From the NCBI GenBank assembly GCA_018698075.1, contig JABINT010000077.1, positions 1-33,070 on the forward strand: DNA of 33,070 nt, read 5' to 3'. Position 1 is the stretch's first letter; every line of letters begins with the position of its first letter. The position numbers and the translations under genes were made by a program. This document shows positions 1 to 8,822 of the stretch, one piece after another. Below the pieces are notes generated by a model. That model worked only from the letters and a program-made list of their open reading frames with translations. It did not search any database and was not told the DNA's origin. This stretch comes from Acidiferrobacteraceae bacterium (GTDB lineage Bacteria; Pseudomonadota; Gammaproteobacteria; Arenicellales; UBA868).

Positions 1-1
1 C

Positions 2-739
2 CAGCCCTGGATACGGGCCTATGAAGACTGGAACGTAGACGTGGGCCTCGCTTGTGGCCTGCCTGGACACGCTCAAATCGGCAAAGGCATGTGGGCCATG
101 CCCGATGAAATGGCCGCCATGATGCAATCCAAAGGTGATCACCCCCGGGCCGGGGCCAACACGGCCTGGGTACCCTCGCCCACGGCGGCCACGCTGCATG
201 CGATGCACTACCATGAGACCGATGTGCTGTCTTGCCAGGCCGAACTGACAAACCGAGCGCATGCCAGCCTGGACGATATCCTGACTATCCCCGTGTGTGA
301 AGATCCGAACTGGTCAGACGAGGACATTCAAGATGAAATCGACAACAACTGTCAGGGAATACTCGGCTACGTGGTCCGCTGGATCGACCAGAGCGTCGGT
401 TGCTCCAAAGTACCTGATATCCGTGATGTCGGACTGATGGAAGATCGCGCCACGTTGCGCATCTCAAGCCAGCATATCGCCAACTGGCTTCACCACGGCA
501 TCGTTACCGAGGAGCAGGTCACGGCATCATTAAAGCGCATGGCAGCCGTTGTTGATCGGCAGAATGCCGATGACCCTGACTACCAGGCGATGATGCCTTC
601 GTGTGACGGCGTTGCCTTCAAGGCAGCCTGCGATCTGATCTTTAATGGTCGGCAGGTTTGCAACGGCTATACCGAGCCACCCTTGCATCAGCGCCGTCTT
701 GAGAAAAAATCGGAAGAGTCGATCTCGTCAGTTGCGTAG
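2..739 (+). CDS. glcB: Malate synthase G, C-terminal part (5' end outside the window)
   Basis: Open frame from the window edge; [52 protein letters not shown] is characteristic of malate synthase G. Confidence 0.95.
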   Translation, partial: QPWIRAYEDWNVDVGLACGLPGHAQIGKGMWAMPDEMAAMMQSKGDHPRAGANTAWVPSPTAATLHAMHYHETDVLSCQAELTNRAHASLDDILTIPVCEDPNWSDEDIQDEIDNNCQGILGYVVRWIDQSVGCSKVPDIRDVGLMEDRATLRISSQHIANWLHHGIVTEEQVTASLKRMAAVVDRQNADDPDYQAMMPSCDGVAFKAACDLIFNGRQVCNGYTEPPLHQRRLEKKSEESISSVA

Positions 740-774
740 GCTTGCCCTTGTCGAGAAAACTGAGCGCTTCAGAG

Positions 775-1818
775 TCAACCGAATTTGTCGTAGCGGATAT
801 CTGCCACAGGTGTCCCTACGCCTAGAAGCAGGGCCAAGGAACCTGTCAGCATCGCGGGTGGACCACCGAGAAATGCCAACCGCTCGGAAAAAACGTTGCC
901 ATTCAACTGTTCGGCGACCTCGTGCACGAAGCCATGATGCAAGGCGAATCCATGGACTTGTGAGTCGACACTGCCTCCCGCCTGGAAATCAGAGATCGCT
1001 AGATTAATTTGAATATGCTCCGGAGCACTTTTCTGCACGACTTTGAGTTCCTCAATAAAGAAAAAATCCTCTAGCCGGCGTACCCCAAATACAATAGTCA
1101 ATCGATGCTTCTTAAAGTAATCAAGGGAGGCCGCCTGGCTCAGAATAGACATTATTCCTGCAATGCCGGAACCACCCACAAGACATATAAGGTCACGATT
1201 CTCCCCGGGGTCAAAAGTGGCCAGGCCCATAGGCCCAAATACATCGACCCGATACTCCGCGGCACCACCAGCAAATAACGCTTCTGAAAATCTCCCACCT
1301 GGAAATCGCTTGATCACAAATGTCGCTTGCCGGGTATTGGCGTCGAAGCTGGTCATTGAATAGGGTCGATACCCGGCCATCCCCGGCAGTCGAAGCAAAA
1401 GGTACTGCCCCGCCATGAAATCGATCGGCTTATCGAGTTCCAGTTGAAAGGTAGCCACATCGGGAGCCACCGTCTGCATCCCTTTTAGTCGTGCGGATTG
1501 ATGCAACGGATTCTGGCCAGTGGTTTCTGTCAGAACAAGTTTTCCGGGGACAAGGATTTCACAATCGGCGGCAACAGTACTCTGGCACAGCAGGCACTCG
1601 CCTTTTTCCCGTTTGAGGTTTTTCGCACCCGGCGCCTCGGGCCAACCGTCTCGCACGGTACCTGGCCTTGCCCGAGCAACGCAGGTAGAGCAAACGCCAG
1701 CACCACAACCATAGGGAAGCGGGACTCCCTGGCGTAATCCGGCCTGCAGCAGCGTTTCCTCCTCTTGGCATTCGACCGTCACGCGGCCTTGTTTATTCAA
1801 AAAAGTAACGTTGGCCAA
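775..1818 (-). CDS. Oxygenase reductase component: N-terminal plant-type 2Fe-2S ferredoxin domain plus FAD/NAD(P)-binding ferredoxin reductase
   Basis: CGAGVCSTCVAR...CLLC 2Fe-2S motif, RPYSMTS flavin-binding motif, GGSGIAGIMSIL NAD-binding motif; TTG start assumed. Confidence 0.9.
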   Translation of the reverse strand: MANVTFLNKQGRVTVECQEEETLLQAGLRQGVPLPYGCGAGVCSTCVARARPGTVRDGWPEAPGAKNLKREKGECLLCQSTVAADCEILVPGKLVLTETTGQNPLHQSARLKGMQTVAPDVATFQLELDKPIDFMAGQYLLLRLPGMAGYRPYSMTSFDANTRQATFVIKRFPGGRFSEALFAGGAAEYRVDVFGPMGLATFDPGENRDLICLVGGSGIAGIMSILSQAASLDYFKKHRLTIVFGVRRLEDFFFIEELKVVQKSAPEHIQINLAISDFQAGGSVDSQVHGFALHHGFVHEVAEQLNGNVFSERLAFLGGPPAMLTGSLALLLGVGTPVADIRYDKFG

Positions 1819-1863
1819 AATCTTGCCCTGGCATTAAAAGATGGATAACGGCAAACAACTACC

Positions 1864-2241
1864 TTACCACTCAAAATCATCGTCATCTTCTTCATCAAAA
1901 TCGTAGGTCAGCTCTTCTTCGATGTACGCCCATACCTCATCGCCGCGCAACTCCGAGGGGTATAACAGCAACGGCCTCTCGGCTGGCCCCCGCTGCTCGC
2001 CTGTCAATATATTCCACTGCCATAGATGCTTGGAACAAGTCAGCGTACCGCCCTTACAGATGCCTGACTCGTAAAGTGGTTCGGCCATATGCGGGCAAAA
2101 AGGAGGGAACACTCGAAATTCGTCGCCGGCTCTTGCGACCACCACTGCGATCTCACCAGCGAGATGTTTCTGCAATTGGCCATCGACCAGATCGGCAGCT
2201 ACGCATACGCGAAACCAGGCTTCATCTTTGGAGATATTCAT
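1864..2241 (-). CDS. Rieske-type 2Fe-2S ferredoxin with acidic C-terminal tail
   Basis: CPH-x17-CSKH Rieske motif; small 125-aa protein next to the oxygenase subunits. Confidence 0.88.
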   Translation of the reverse strand: MNISKDEAWFRVCVAADLVDGQLQKHLAGEIAVVVARAGDEFRVFPPFCPHMAEPLYESGICKGGTLTCSKHLWQWNILTGEQRGPAERPLLLYPSELRGDEVWAYIEEELTYDFDEEDDDDFEW

Positions 2242-2335
2242 CTGGTTTTAGTGATCAATGTAAAAAAGCATTCGAAACGTTCGAATGCCGGCAGGGTCGC
2301 GTACAGCCAACGCTCCCTAGACAGATCTGTGTGAT

Positions 2336-2827
2336 TTAAATGGGCCAGTGCGACCCTTTATCGAGACGACGGGTATCGAGTTGAACGATGCGCTCGACAA
2401 AGAGTGGTCGACCCGAATCAATGCGGAACTGATCCCGGTATTTGCCCACGAGGAATACATTGGACTCGCCGGCGAGCACGTGGGAGTTGATACCATCCAA
2501 CTGTGTCTGATAGACCGCAAAAGAAGAGACAGTGCTTGCGGTCTGCTGCGCTTCGTCGACATCAACTGTATAGACCACGGTGTGCCGAGCCAGGGGCGAG
2601 TGATCTGAGTTGTGCTTGGGCAGCATCTCGGTAATCGTGACCATATCTGCACGACTACCGTCCAGATAGGTCATGTTGTAGTTGATTTCCGGACTGAATG
2701 CTCTGATCGCATAATAAAAATCCTCGTGACACAATCCCAGCCAATCCTCCCATTTTCCTTCATCGAGGTACAGGCTCGCCCGGTAAATTGTGCTCTTTAC
2801 ATCCTCAGTAATATTTTGCTCAGTCAT
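2336..2827 (-). CDS. Aromatic-ring-hydroxylating dioxygenase beta (small) subunit
   Basis: 163 aa; ASLYLDEGKWEDWLGLCHEDFYYAIRAF and HTVVYTVDVDEA pattern typical of the SnoaL-like beta-subunit fold; adjacent to alpha subunit. Confidence 0.88.
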   Translation of the reverse strand: MTEQNITEDVKSTIYRASLYLDEGKWEDWLGLCHEDFYYAIRAFSPEINYNMTYLDGSRADMVTITEMLPKHNSDHSPLARHTVVYTVDVDEAQQTASTVSSFAVYQTQLDGINSHVLAGESNVFLVGKYRDQFRIDSGRPLFVERIVQLDTRRLDKGSHWPI

Positions 2828-2960
2828 AACCTTTCCTGTTGATCATTCCCTTCATAACCCAGGCGTTTTCGCCTCTCCGGTTGGGATTACTCAGAGCCCC
2901 CGGCTCAAGTAAGCCCAACCGATCCCTACATCAGCTCCCCGAGCAAAACGGGCTTTCAGT

Positions 2961-4229
2961 TTATGCCGCTTCTTTATTCCGGCCTTCTTCATAAGACAAC
3001 TCGGGGTCGCCCGGCCACCGGTCCATCCGCTGACCCCAAGCGCTGTAAAAATGGCGCATACCCTCTTCATCGTGAATGGTCGGATCTCCTTCAGCATCTA
3101 TCTCATGCCGGCCATGAAGGATGCGGCGCTTGTCTGCCCACTCATTCATAGCCGATTGTTGCGTCGAGACAGCCAGAAGATCCTCATGAAGATTTCGGCC
3201 AAATGGCCCCCAGATCGTGTTGTGGTGCCTTTGCCGAATCAGTCGCTCTTCTGGAGTGTCGCTCTTTAGCCCCAGACCACGGAATTCGATCATGACCTTA
3301 TCGGGACCAAGTGGCGTCATGATATCGGAGCGCAGCGCCGAACCACGCAGATTGAAATTCACTCCTGGGAAAAAATCGATCATCTCCCAATGGTTGGTCG
3401 GCAGATGTGGAAACGAAAGTTCTTCTCGAGATTCAAAGCCTTCGTACTGATCATACTGAACTTCGAAAGAGCCCACATTCACATGGCCGTTTTTAAACCC
3501 TTTATTCTTTCGAGCGAAATACGAGTCATTAAACCCAGTTACCCGGTTATGGTAATGCAGATAGTCATGATAAAACTCTGAGTTGGTGTCGTGCCAGAGC
3601 TTGTAATTACATGGGATGATTGCCTTATGGTAGTGAAACACTTCCAGCGGCTCGGCATCCAATGATTTCTGCATACAGTCAAAAGCGCCTCCAGCCCATT
3701 CTTCTACAGTCTGCTCTATGGCATCGTTTAGTGTGACCCAGACAAAGCCGCCATACTTCACTTCGCAACGGAGTCGTCGTAAACCCACATCACTGCAGGC
3801 AAGACGATCCTGGTAGCCCTCGGTGCCCCGGGATATATGTACGCAATTACCTTTCATATCGAACTGCCAGGCGTGAAACATGCAGGTCATGTGCTTCGGC
3901 GCGCCGGAGGGTGCTGCGGCCTCGAAAGATCCCGATGGGCGGTTCTCGATCATATTGCCGCGATGCGGGCAAACATTCAGGAAGGCACGAATTTCGTTAT
4001 CTGGGCCTCGCACAATCATTATCGGCTCTCGAGCAATGGTCGTGGTTCTGAAACAATAGGGGTCGGGTAATTCGGACTCATGACAAACTGGCATCCAGAC
4101 CTTGCGGAAAATCTTGGCGATCTCCTCTTCAAAGATGCCCCGATCGGAATAGATTCGACTGTCGACGTAGTCTCCGGGGGCTATCTTCCCAGGAATTGTT
4201 GCCCACTGCTTCGCATTTCTGGCTGGCAT
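2961..4229 (-). CDS. Rieske non-heme iron oxygenase alpha (large) subunit
   Basis: Rieske CPH...CMFHAWQF and catalytic-domain NYKLWHDTNSEFYHDYLHYHNR region. Confidence 0.93.
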   Translation of the reverse strand: MPARNAKQWATIPGKIAPGDYVDSRIYSDRGIFEEEIAKIFRKVWMPVCHESELPDPYCFRTTTIAREPIMIVRGPDNEIRAFLNVCPHRGNMIENRPSGSFEAAAPSGAPKHMTCMFHAWQFDMKGNCVHISRGTEGYQDRLACSDVGLRRLRCEVKYGGFVWVTLNDAIEQTVEEWAGGAFDCMQKSLDAEPLEVFHYHKAIIPCNYKLWHDTNSEFYHDYLHYHNRVTGFNDSYFARKNKGFKNGHVNVGSFEVQYDQYEGFESREELSFPHLPTNHWEMIDFFPGVNFNLRGSALRSDIMTPLGPDKVMIEFRGLGLKSDTPEERLIRQRHHNTIWGPFGRNLHEDLLAVSTQQSAMNEWADKRRILHGRHEIDAEGDPTIHDEEGMRHFYSAWGQRMDRWPGDPELSYEEGRNKEAA

Positions 4230-4321
4230 ATCGTTTGATCCCTTGGTATTTGACGCGGCCGGGCACCCTGACCGTGTCTTTTAAAAATGTGCCTTAGGGA
4301 TAATTAGAAAGGCGACAAAGC

Positions 4322-4359
4322 GATTTGTAAAATCATTCAGATCAATAATTTGATAGTTT
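4322..4359. promoter_or_regulatory. Shared bipartite motif upstream of Rieske alpha gene
   Basis: GATTTGTAAAAT (4322-4333) and AATTTGATAGTTT (4347-4359); matched at 17449-17478. Confidence 0.5.
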
Positions 4360-4487
4360 TAACCAATCTATACACTACGCAACAGACAACCGAGATTTCT
4401 CAATCTCATTTGGGTCAAAAAAATTGGAATCTCCTACTCAAATCCAGTAATAATTCACGGTTTGCCGAGTTCGAGAATCGACGATTA

Positions 4488-4517
4488 AGCCCTCGGAACT
4501 GGCCTGTCCCGAGGGCT
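4488..4517 (-). terminator. Stem-loop downstream of the PanB-like gene (possible terminator, weak U-tract)
   Basis: AGCCCTCGG (4488-4496) / CCGAGGGCT (4509-4517), 9-bp perfect stem, 12-nt loop, about 30 bp past the stop codon. Confidence 0.6.
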
Positions 4518-4548
4518 ATTCGCATCCTACCCAATAGCAAAACCCGGA

Positions 4549-5553
4549 CTACTTACGACCTGTTTTCTTCCGGGTAGCCTTCTTCTTGGCTGCCTTCTTA
4601 GTTGTCTTTTTTGCCGGCAATGATGTCTTCTTCGCGGTCTTGCGCTTGGAAGCCTTGCTCGCCTTGGTATCGAGTTGTTCCAGCTTGGACTCCCACTTCA
4701 TCTTACGAGCGAACTTCAGGGCTTCCTCATCACTCATATACACCGTGTGCTCAGGCCCAGGATATATTTCGGCCTTAACCTCATCCCGGTATCGAATAAA
4801 CACATCTTCGATAATCGGTATCAAATCAGTGTAGATCTTTGAATGACGTGGTGTGTGTTCCTCGTAAAGGTGAAAGAGGTCTGAGGTAATGATATGAACC
4901 CCATGCGCTCCCAACCCCGCGCCTAGGCTGATTACCGGAACTGGCAATACCTGAGCCAGGTACTCGTTCACCTCCTGGGTCGTTACCTCGCACATGATCG
5001 AAAAACATCCCGCATCGACCATAGCCCAAGCATCATCGACTAATTCTTCTGCGCGGACTGCTGTTTTGCCCTGAGCAAAAAATCCGCCCAGTTGCGGCAT
5101 ACGCATCGGGGTAATACCAATGTGGCCTTGGACCGGAATACCTGCCCGATTGATCGCTTCGATGTTACGAGCATGGTACTGGTTGCCTTCGCACTTCATT
5201 ACTTCGGCATTCGCCTCATGTACAAAACGGCCTGCATTTTCTACCGCCTGTTCCGGTGAAATGTGAAAACTCCAGTACGGCATATCAACCATGCGTAAAC
5301 CATACTGACTGCCGCGGTCGATAGCTTTGGCCATCATCATCACTTCATCAAAAGTAACTGTAACAGTGCTCTTGTGCCCAAACAGAATCATGCCACCAGT
5401 ATCCGACACGCATAGGATATCGATTCCCAGTCGGTCCGCAATTACCGCGTTGCGGTAGTCATAGATCGCCATCTGTACTATCTGTTCACCTTCGCGCATT
5501 TTGCGTCGCAACTGATTTAGTGTGACCTTGCGCCGGGGCTTGTCGTCAGCCAT
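4549..5553 (-). CDS. PanB-like (ketopantoate hydroxymethyltransferase family) protein with Lys/Arg-rich C-terminal tail
   Basis: Divergent PanB-like blocks (IVQMAIYDYRNAVIADRLGIDILCVSDTGG, VDMPY, VMKCEGN, GIPVQGHIGITPMRMPQLGGF, SLGAGLGAHG); tail KASKASKRKTAKKTSLPAKKTTKKAAKKKATRKKTGRK. Confidence 0.83.
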   Translation of the reverse strand: MADDKPRRKVTLNQLRRKMREGEQIVQMAIYDYRNAVIADRLGIDILCVSDTGGMILFGHKSTVTVTFDEVMMMAKAIDRGSQYGLRMVDMPYWSFHISPEQAVENAGRFVHEANAEVMKCEGNQYHARNIEAINRAGIPVQGHIGITPMRMPQLGGFFAQGKTAVRAEELVDDAWAMVDAGCFSIMCEVTTQEVNEYLAQVLPVPVISLGAGLGAHGVHIITSDLFHLYEEHTPRHSKIYTDLIPIIEDVFIRYRDEVKAEIYPGPEHTVYMSDEEALKFARKMKWESKLEQLDTKASKASKRKTAKKTSLPAKKTTKKAAKKKATRKKTGRK

Positions 5554-6241
5554 GTGCTATCTCCTTGAGTTCTAGTTTATTGCTGCCGCTAAAAGCAGTC
5601 CGGTAACATCAACAGCAGAAAACGCGATCGGTCACGAAATCCTACAGCGACCTATTAATAGTAGACAGCCATCAAATTCGGGTCAAAAAGTATTGACTTA
5701 TCAAACGATAGAGATCGGCTTGTACTGCTGAAAATAAGCGTCTGGCAATATACGGTTAACAGTTCAAATCGAAGATGGTGGCCTCACTCGCACGGCAACA
5801 AGTCGTCTGCCCAGCAGCCTCTCACTACCCTTTTGGCAGGATTTAAAAATGGACGGCTGCGCTAAATCGGGTCGTGGATTATTCCCAGTAGCTCTGCTAG
5901 GGAACCGGTGACCTCAACATCCGTTGTATTCACATAGCCTAAACCCAGCGTGGCCTCCCGCCAAAGGGCTAGAACAGACCGATGTAACCAGCAATTCTTC
6001 AGGCCTGGGCCGTTTCGACTGTGAATCAGGATGACGCTACAAGACAGGCTTTTTCGAAGATTCAGCGAAGAAGCAGGCCAGTATCAATTCCGACTCTGAT
6101 CCGATGACACTGCCTCGGCGAACCGCTCCATGGCAGCCTCCAACGGGTTTACATCTTCGCAACAGCACCTGGCTTGCGCGTAAGGGTCGCCGGCCTCTAA
6201 CGGCTATTGCTCGAAAGGCAACACGACGTGGTGATGGTGAA

Positions 6242-7000
6242 TTAAAGTAGTCCGACAACAATGCGAATCAGCATAGCCGCGCCCACGAGCAATAGGGCAA
6301 AAGCAATGAACCGCTTCAAAGTATCGCGCGACACGTGATGCGCAACGCGGGCACCCACAATGACTCCAGCCGCCAGCATTACCGCAATGCCAAGGCCCAG
6401 CCCAAACTCGATATGGCCAAACGCCAGGTTACCTCCCGTTGCCAGTAGCGCGATTGGAATCTGAATAATCTGGCTTAGGCCCACGGCAGTCAGAACTGGA
6501 ACTTTCAGCCAGATCAATAGGGGCACCAGGATCAGCGGGCCACCCGTTCCGGTTATTGATGAAGCAAATCCTGTGACTACTCCAATAACCAGCAGGAAAA
6601 CCGGGCTCAAAAAGTTCTCTGTACCGGCATTTTCAGCCTGCGGGCGCAAAGCCTGAAGCCCCGACAAAAAAACCAGCAGTCCGATAATGCCCTCGAGAAC
6701 GGCGCCGGGGGTCTGCCAGGTAGCCAGCGCACCCAAATAAGCCCCAGGCATTCCGCCAAGACATAGCCATAGGCCCATGTTCCACTGGATAGAGCCCCGC
6801 CGAGAATACTCAATAGCGCCTACTGCGCCGCTGAAAAGGTAAGAAAACATCGCCGTAGCGATCGCCACATGAATGCCAAAACCAAGAGCATAAGTGAGCA
6901 TTGGGACCAACAAAACGCCGCCGATCCCGATGGCGCCAATCAGCACGCCAACGATAATCGCGACTCCGCCCGCAAGGGCCATAGCCGCTGTACTAAGCAT
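6242..7000 (-). CDS. TauE/SafE-family (sulfite exporter-like) membrane protein
   Basis: 252 aa polytopic; IGAIGIGGVLLVPML and ASSITGTGGPLILVPLLIW paired motifs typical of TauE/SafE. Confidence 0.88.
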   Translation of the reverse strand: MLSTAAMALAGGVAIIVGVLIGAIGIGGVLLVPMLTYALGFGIHVAIATAMFSYLFSGAVGAIEYSRRGSIQWNMGLWLCLGGMPGAYLGALATWQTPGAVLEGIIGLLVFLSGLQALRPQAENAGTENFLSPVFLLVIGVVTGFASSITGTGGPLILVPLLIWLKVPVLTAVGLSQIIQIPIALLATGGNLAFGHIEFGLGLGIAVMLAAGVIVGARVAHHVSRDTLKRFIAFALLLVGAAMLIRIVVGLL

Positions 7001-7824
7001 GAGATTTTCCCGCCCCCGTGATCAGAATCCCCAGCAGCACCCGCCGCCGGCCTATCAGGCTTGGCGCCTATAGATGCGCGAGGCCGGGCGCCATTATAGC
7101 CAGGCCATCGGGCGCCGAGCACCCTTTTGGATCGACTACGGTCGTGGTGACAAAGCGCAGGAACGAAAAACGGTTGGCTGGTTCAGCATGACAGCGATGC
7201 ACTACCCCTCGTTAATCCCCATCGAATATCCTAACGCGAAGGAGGATTCAAAAAATAGCCATTTTGAAGCGGTTTATCAGCTACCCCAGAGTCGTCAGTA
7301 AAGCCGCGATCGCCAGTATCATTAGGGTCATGCCAGGCCACGGAAAAATTGATGCTTGCAGGCCAGCGCGGGAAGCCGCACAGGAGTAACTCACGGGGCA
7401 GCGCGGGCAGTCTACGCCGTCGCAAGGCAATCGGTTAACCCGGTTGTGCCGCCTATTGCGAGTGAATTGGGTGCTGTAACTGCCGATGTCGGCTGACGAT
7501 CTTCTGGAAAACCCTTCGATATGGATTATGGGCATAAGCGGTTCAACCTGCGGACAAGTAATTAACTGAGGCGTTTTAATACTACTTTCAACATGACTGG
7601 GGTTTTATGACTTAAATCAACTACCCGCCTGAATACTGCAGGTAAGGATGCTTTTATGTAGATAACTTCCCAGAATCACAACAAATTATCCACACTTTTA
7701 TAGTGGTTGAATAATGAGGGAAAGATAGTTATTTTTAAACAATAATAAGAAATAATTGATACAGCCTATCAGAAGTTCTGAGCGCAACAGGCTCCGATAA
7801 GGCAAAGAACGAGGGGAGATAGCG

Positions 7825-8766
7825 ATGTTTTTACGGCAATTTGAATATCTGGTCGCGCTTGAACAGGAAGGCCACTTCGGCCGTGCCGCTGAGCGCTGTC
7901 ATGTATCGCAACCAAGCCTGTCCAGCGCGCTACAACAACTTGAATCTGAGCTCGACGTAACTATCATCCTTCGTCACCAGCGTTACCAGGGGTTCACACC
8001 TGAAGGTGAGCGGGTTATCAGTTGGGCCAAGCGCCTGCTGGCTGATCGGAAAAGCATGATCGAAGATCTCGCCATTATGCGGCGTAATCTCAATGGCAAA
8101 ATCCGAGTTGGCGCCATGCCAACCAGTTCTCCAGTTCTACCCCGTATCAGCCAACTTTTTACTCAAGCTTACCCAGCAGTCGAGATAGATATTCAGTTCG
8201 TGGGCTCAGGCAATCTGATCAACGAATTACGAAACTTTGAACTCGACGTTGGCATTACCTACCTCGAAGGTCAGTCGTTGAAAAAGCTAAACACCATGGT
8301 GCTGTACCAAGAACAGCTCAGCCTGATGATTCCAAAAAACATGTTATCGACACGACAAAAAACTATTGGCTGGAAAGAGGCCGCCGAACTACCTCTTTGT
8401 CTGCTTTCTCCAAACATGAAAGAACGCCAGGTCATGGATGAAGCATTTGCCAGTATCGACTGTGCCCCGTCACCAAAACTTGAATGCAATTCAATTTTCC
8501 AGCTGGCATTCCATGTTATGCAGGGCGATCTGGCAACTATTGTCCCCAACGGGTTCAGTCGCGCCAACGATGCCTTTCCCGGCACTCGAGAAATTCAGTT
8601 GATCGACCCGATCATCAGCAAACCTGTTGGCCTGATCTGGGAAAAAGTAACCCCACCTCTACCTATGGCCCAAGCCATGGCAGACCTGCTTATGGAGTCA
8701 AAACATGAGATACAGGAGGCCTTGGGGAAATCGACTGATCTTCCGCACGCAAAGGCAGTCGCTTAA
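7825..8766 (+). CDS. LysR-family transcriptional regulator
   Basis: N-terminal HTH: LRQFEYLVALEQEGHFGRAAERCHVSQPSLSSALQQLESEL; effector domain follows. Confidence 0.95.
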   Translation: MFLRQFEYLVALEQEGHFGRAAERCHVSQPSLSSALQQLESELDVTIILRHQRYQGFTPEGERVISWAKRLLADRKSMIEDLAIMRRNLNGKIRVGAMPTSSPVLPRISQLFTQAYPAVEIDIQFVGSGNLINELRNFELDVGITYLEGQSLKKLNTMVLYQEQLSLMIPKNMLSTRQKTIGWKEAAELPLCLLSPNMKERQVMDEAFASIDCAPSPKLECNSIFQLAFHVMQGDLATIVPNGFSRANDAFPGTREIQLIDPIISKPVGLIWEKVTPPLPMAQAMADLLMESKHEIQEALGKSTDLPHAKAVA

Positions 8767-8822
8767 GTTTCCAGCAGCAACCAGGGGGGAGAGATGCTGC
8801 TATCAGATGAACCTCTCTGACG

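Noticed and set aside
1163-1737. Plus-strand ORFs opposite the reductase gene, and similar antisense ORFs across the window
   Set aside because: Shadow ORFs opposite confidently assigned genes; no independent start signals or recognisable motifs.
6037-6261. 74-aa minus-strand ORF in the 5554-6241 gap
   Set aside because: Arg-rich, low-complexity composition, overlaps the TauE-like gene end, no recognisable domain; treated as chance ORF. The gap itself shows no convincing coding signal.
7231-7535. Two overlapping minus-strand ORFs (64 and 84 aa) upstream of the LysR gene
   Set aside because: Different frames over the same DNA and no clear start signal. The hydrophobic end of the 84-aa ORF (MTLMILAIAALLTTLG) is suggestive but not enough.
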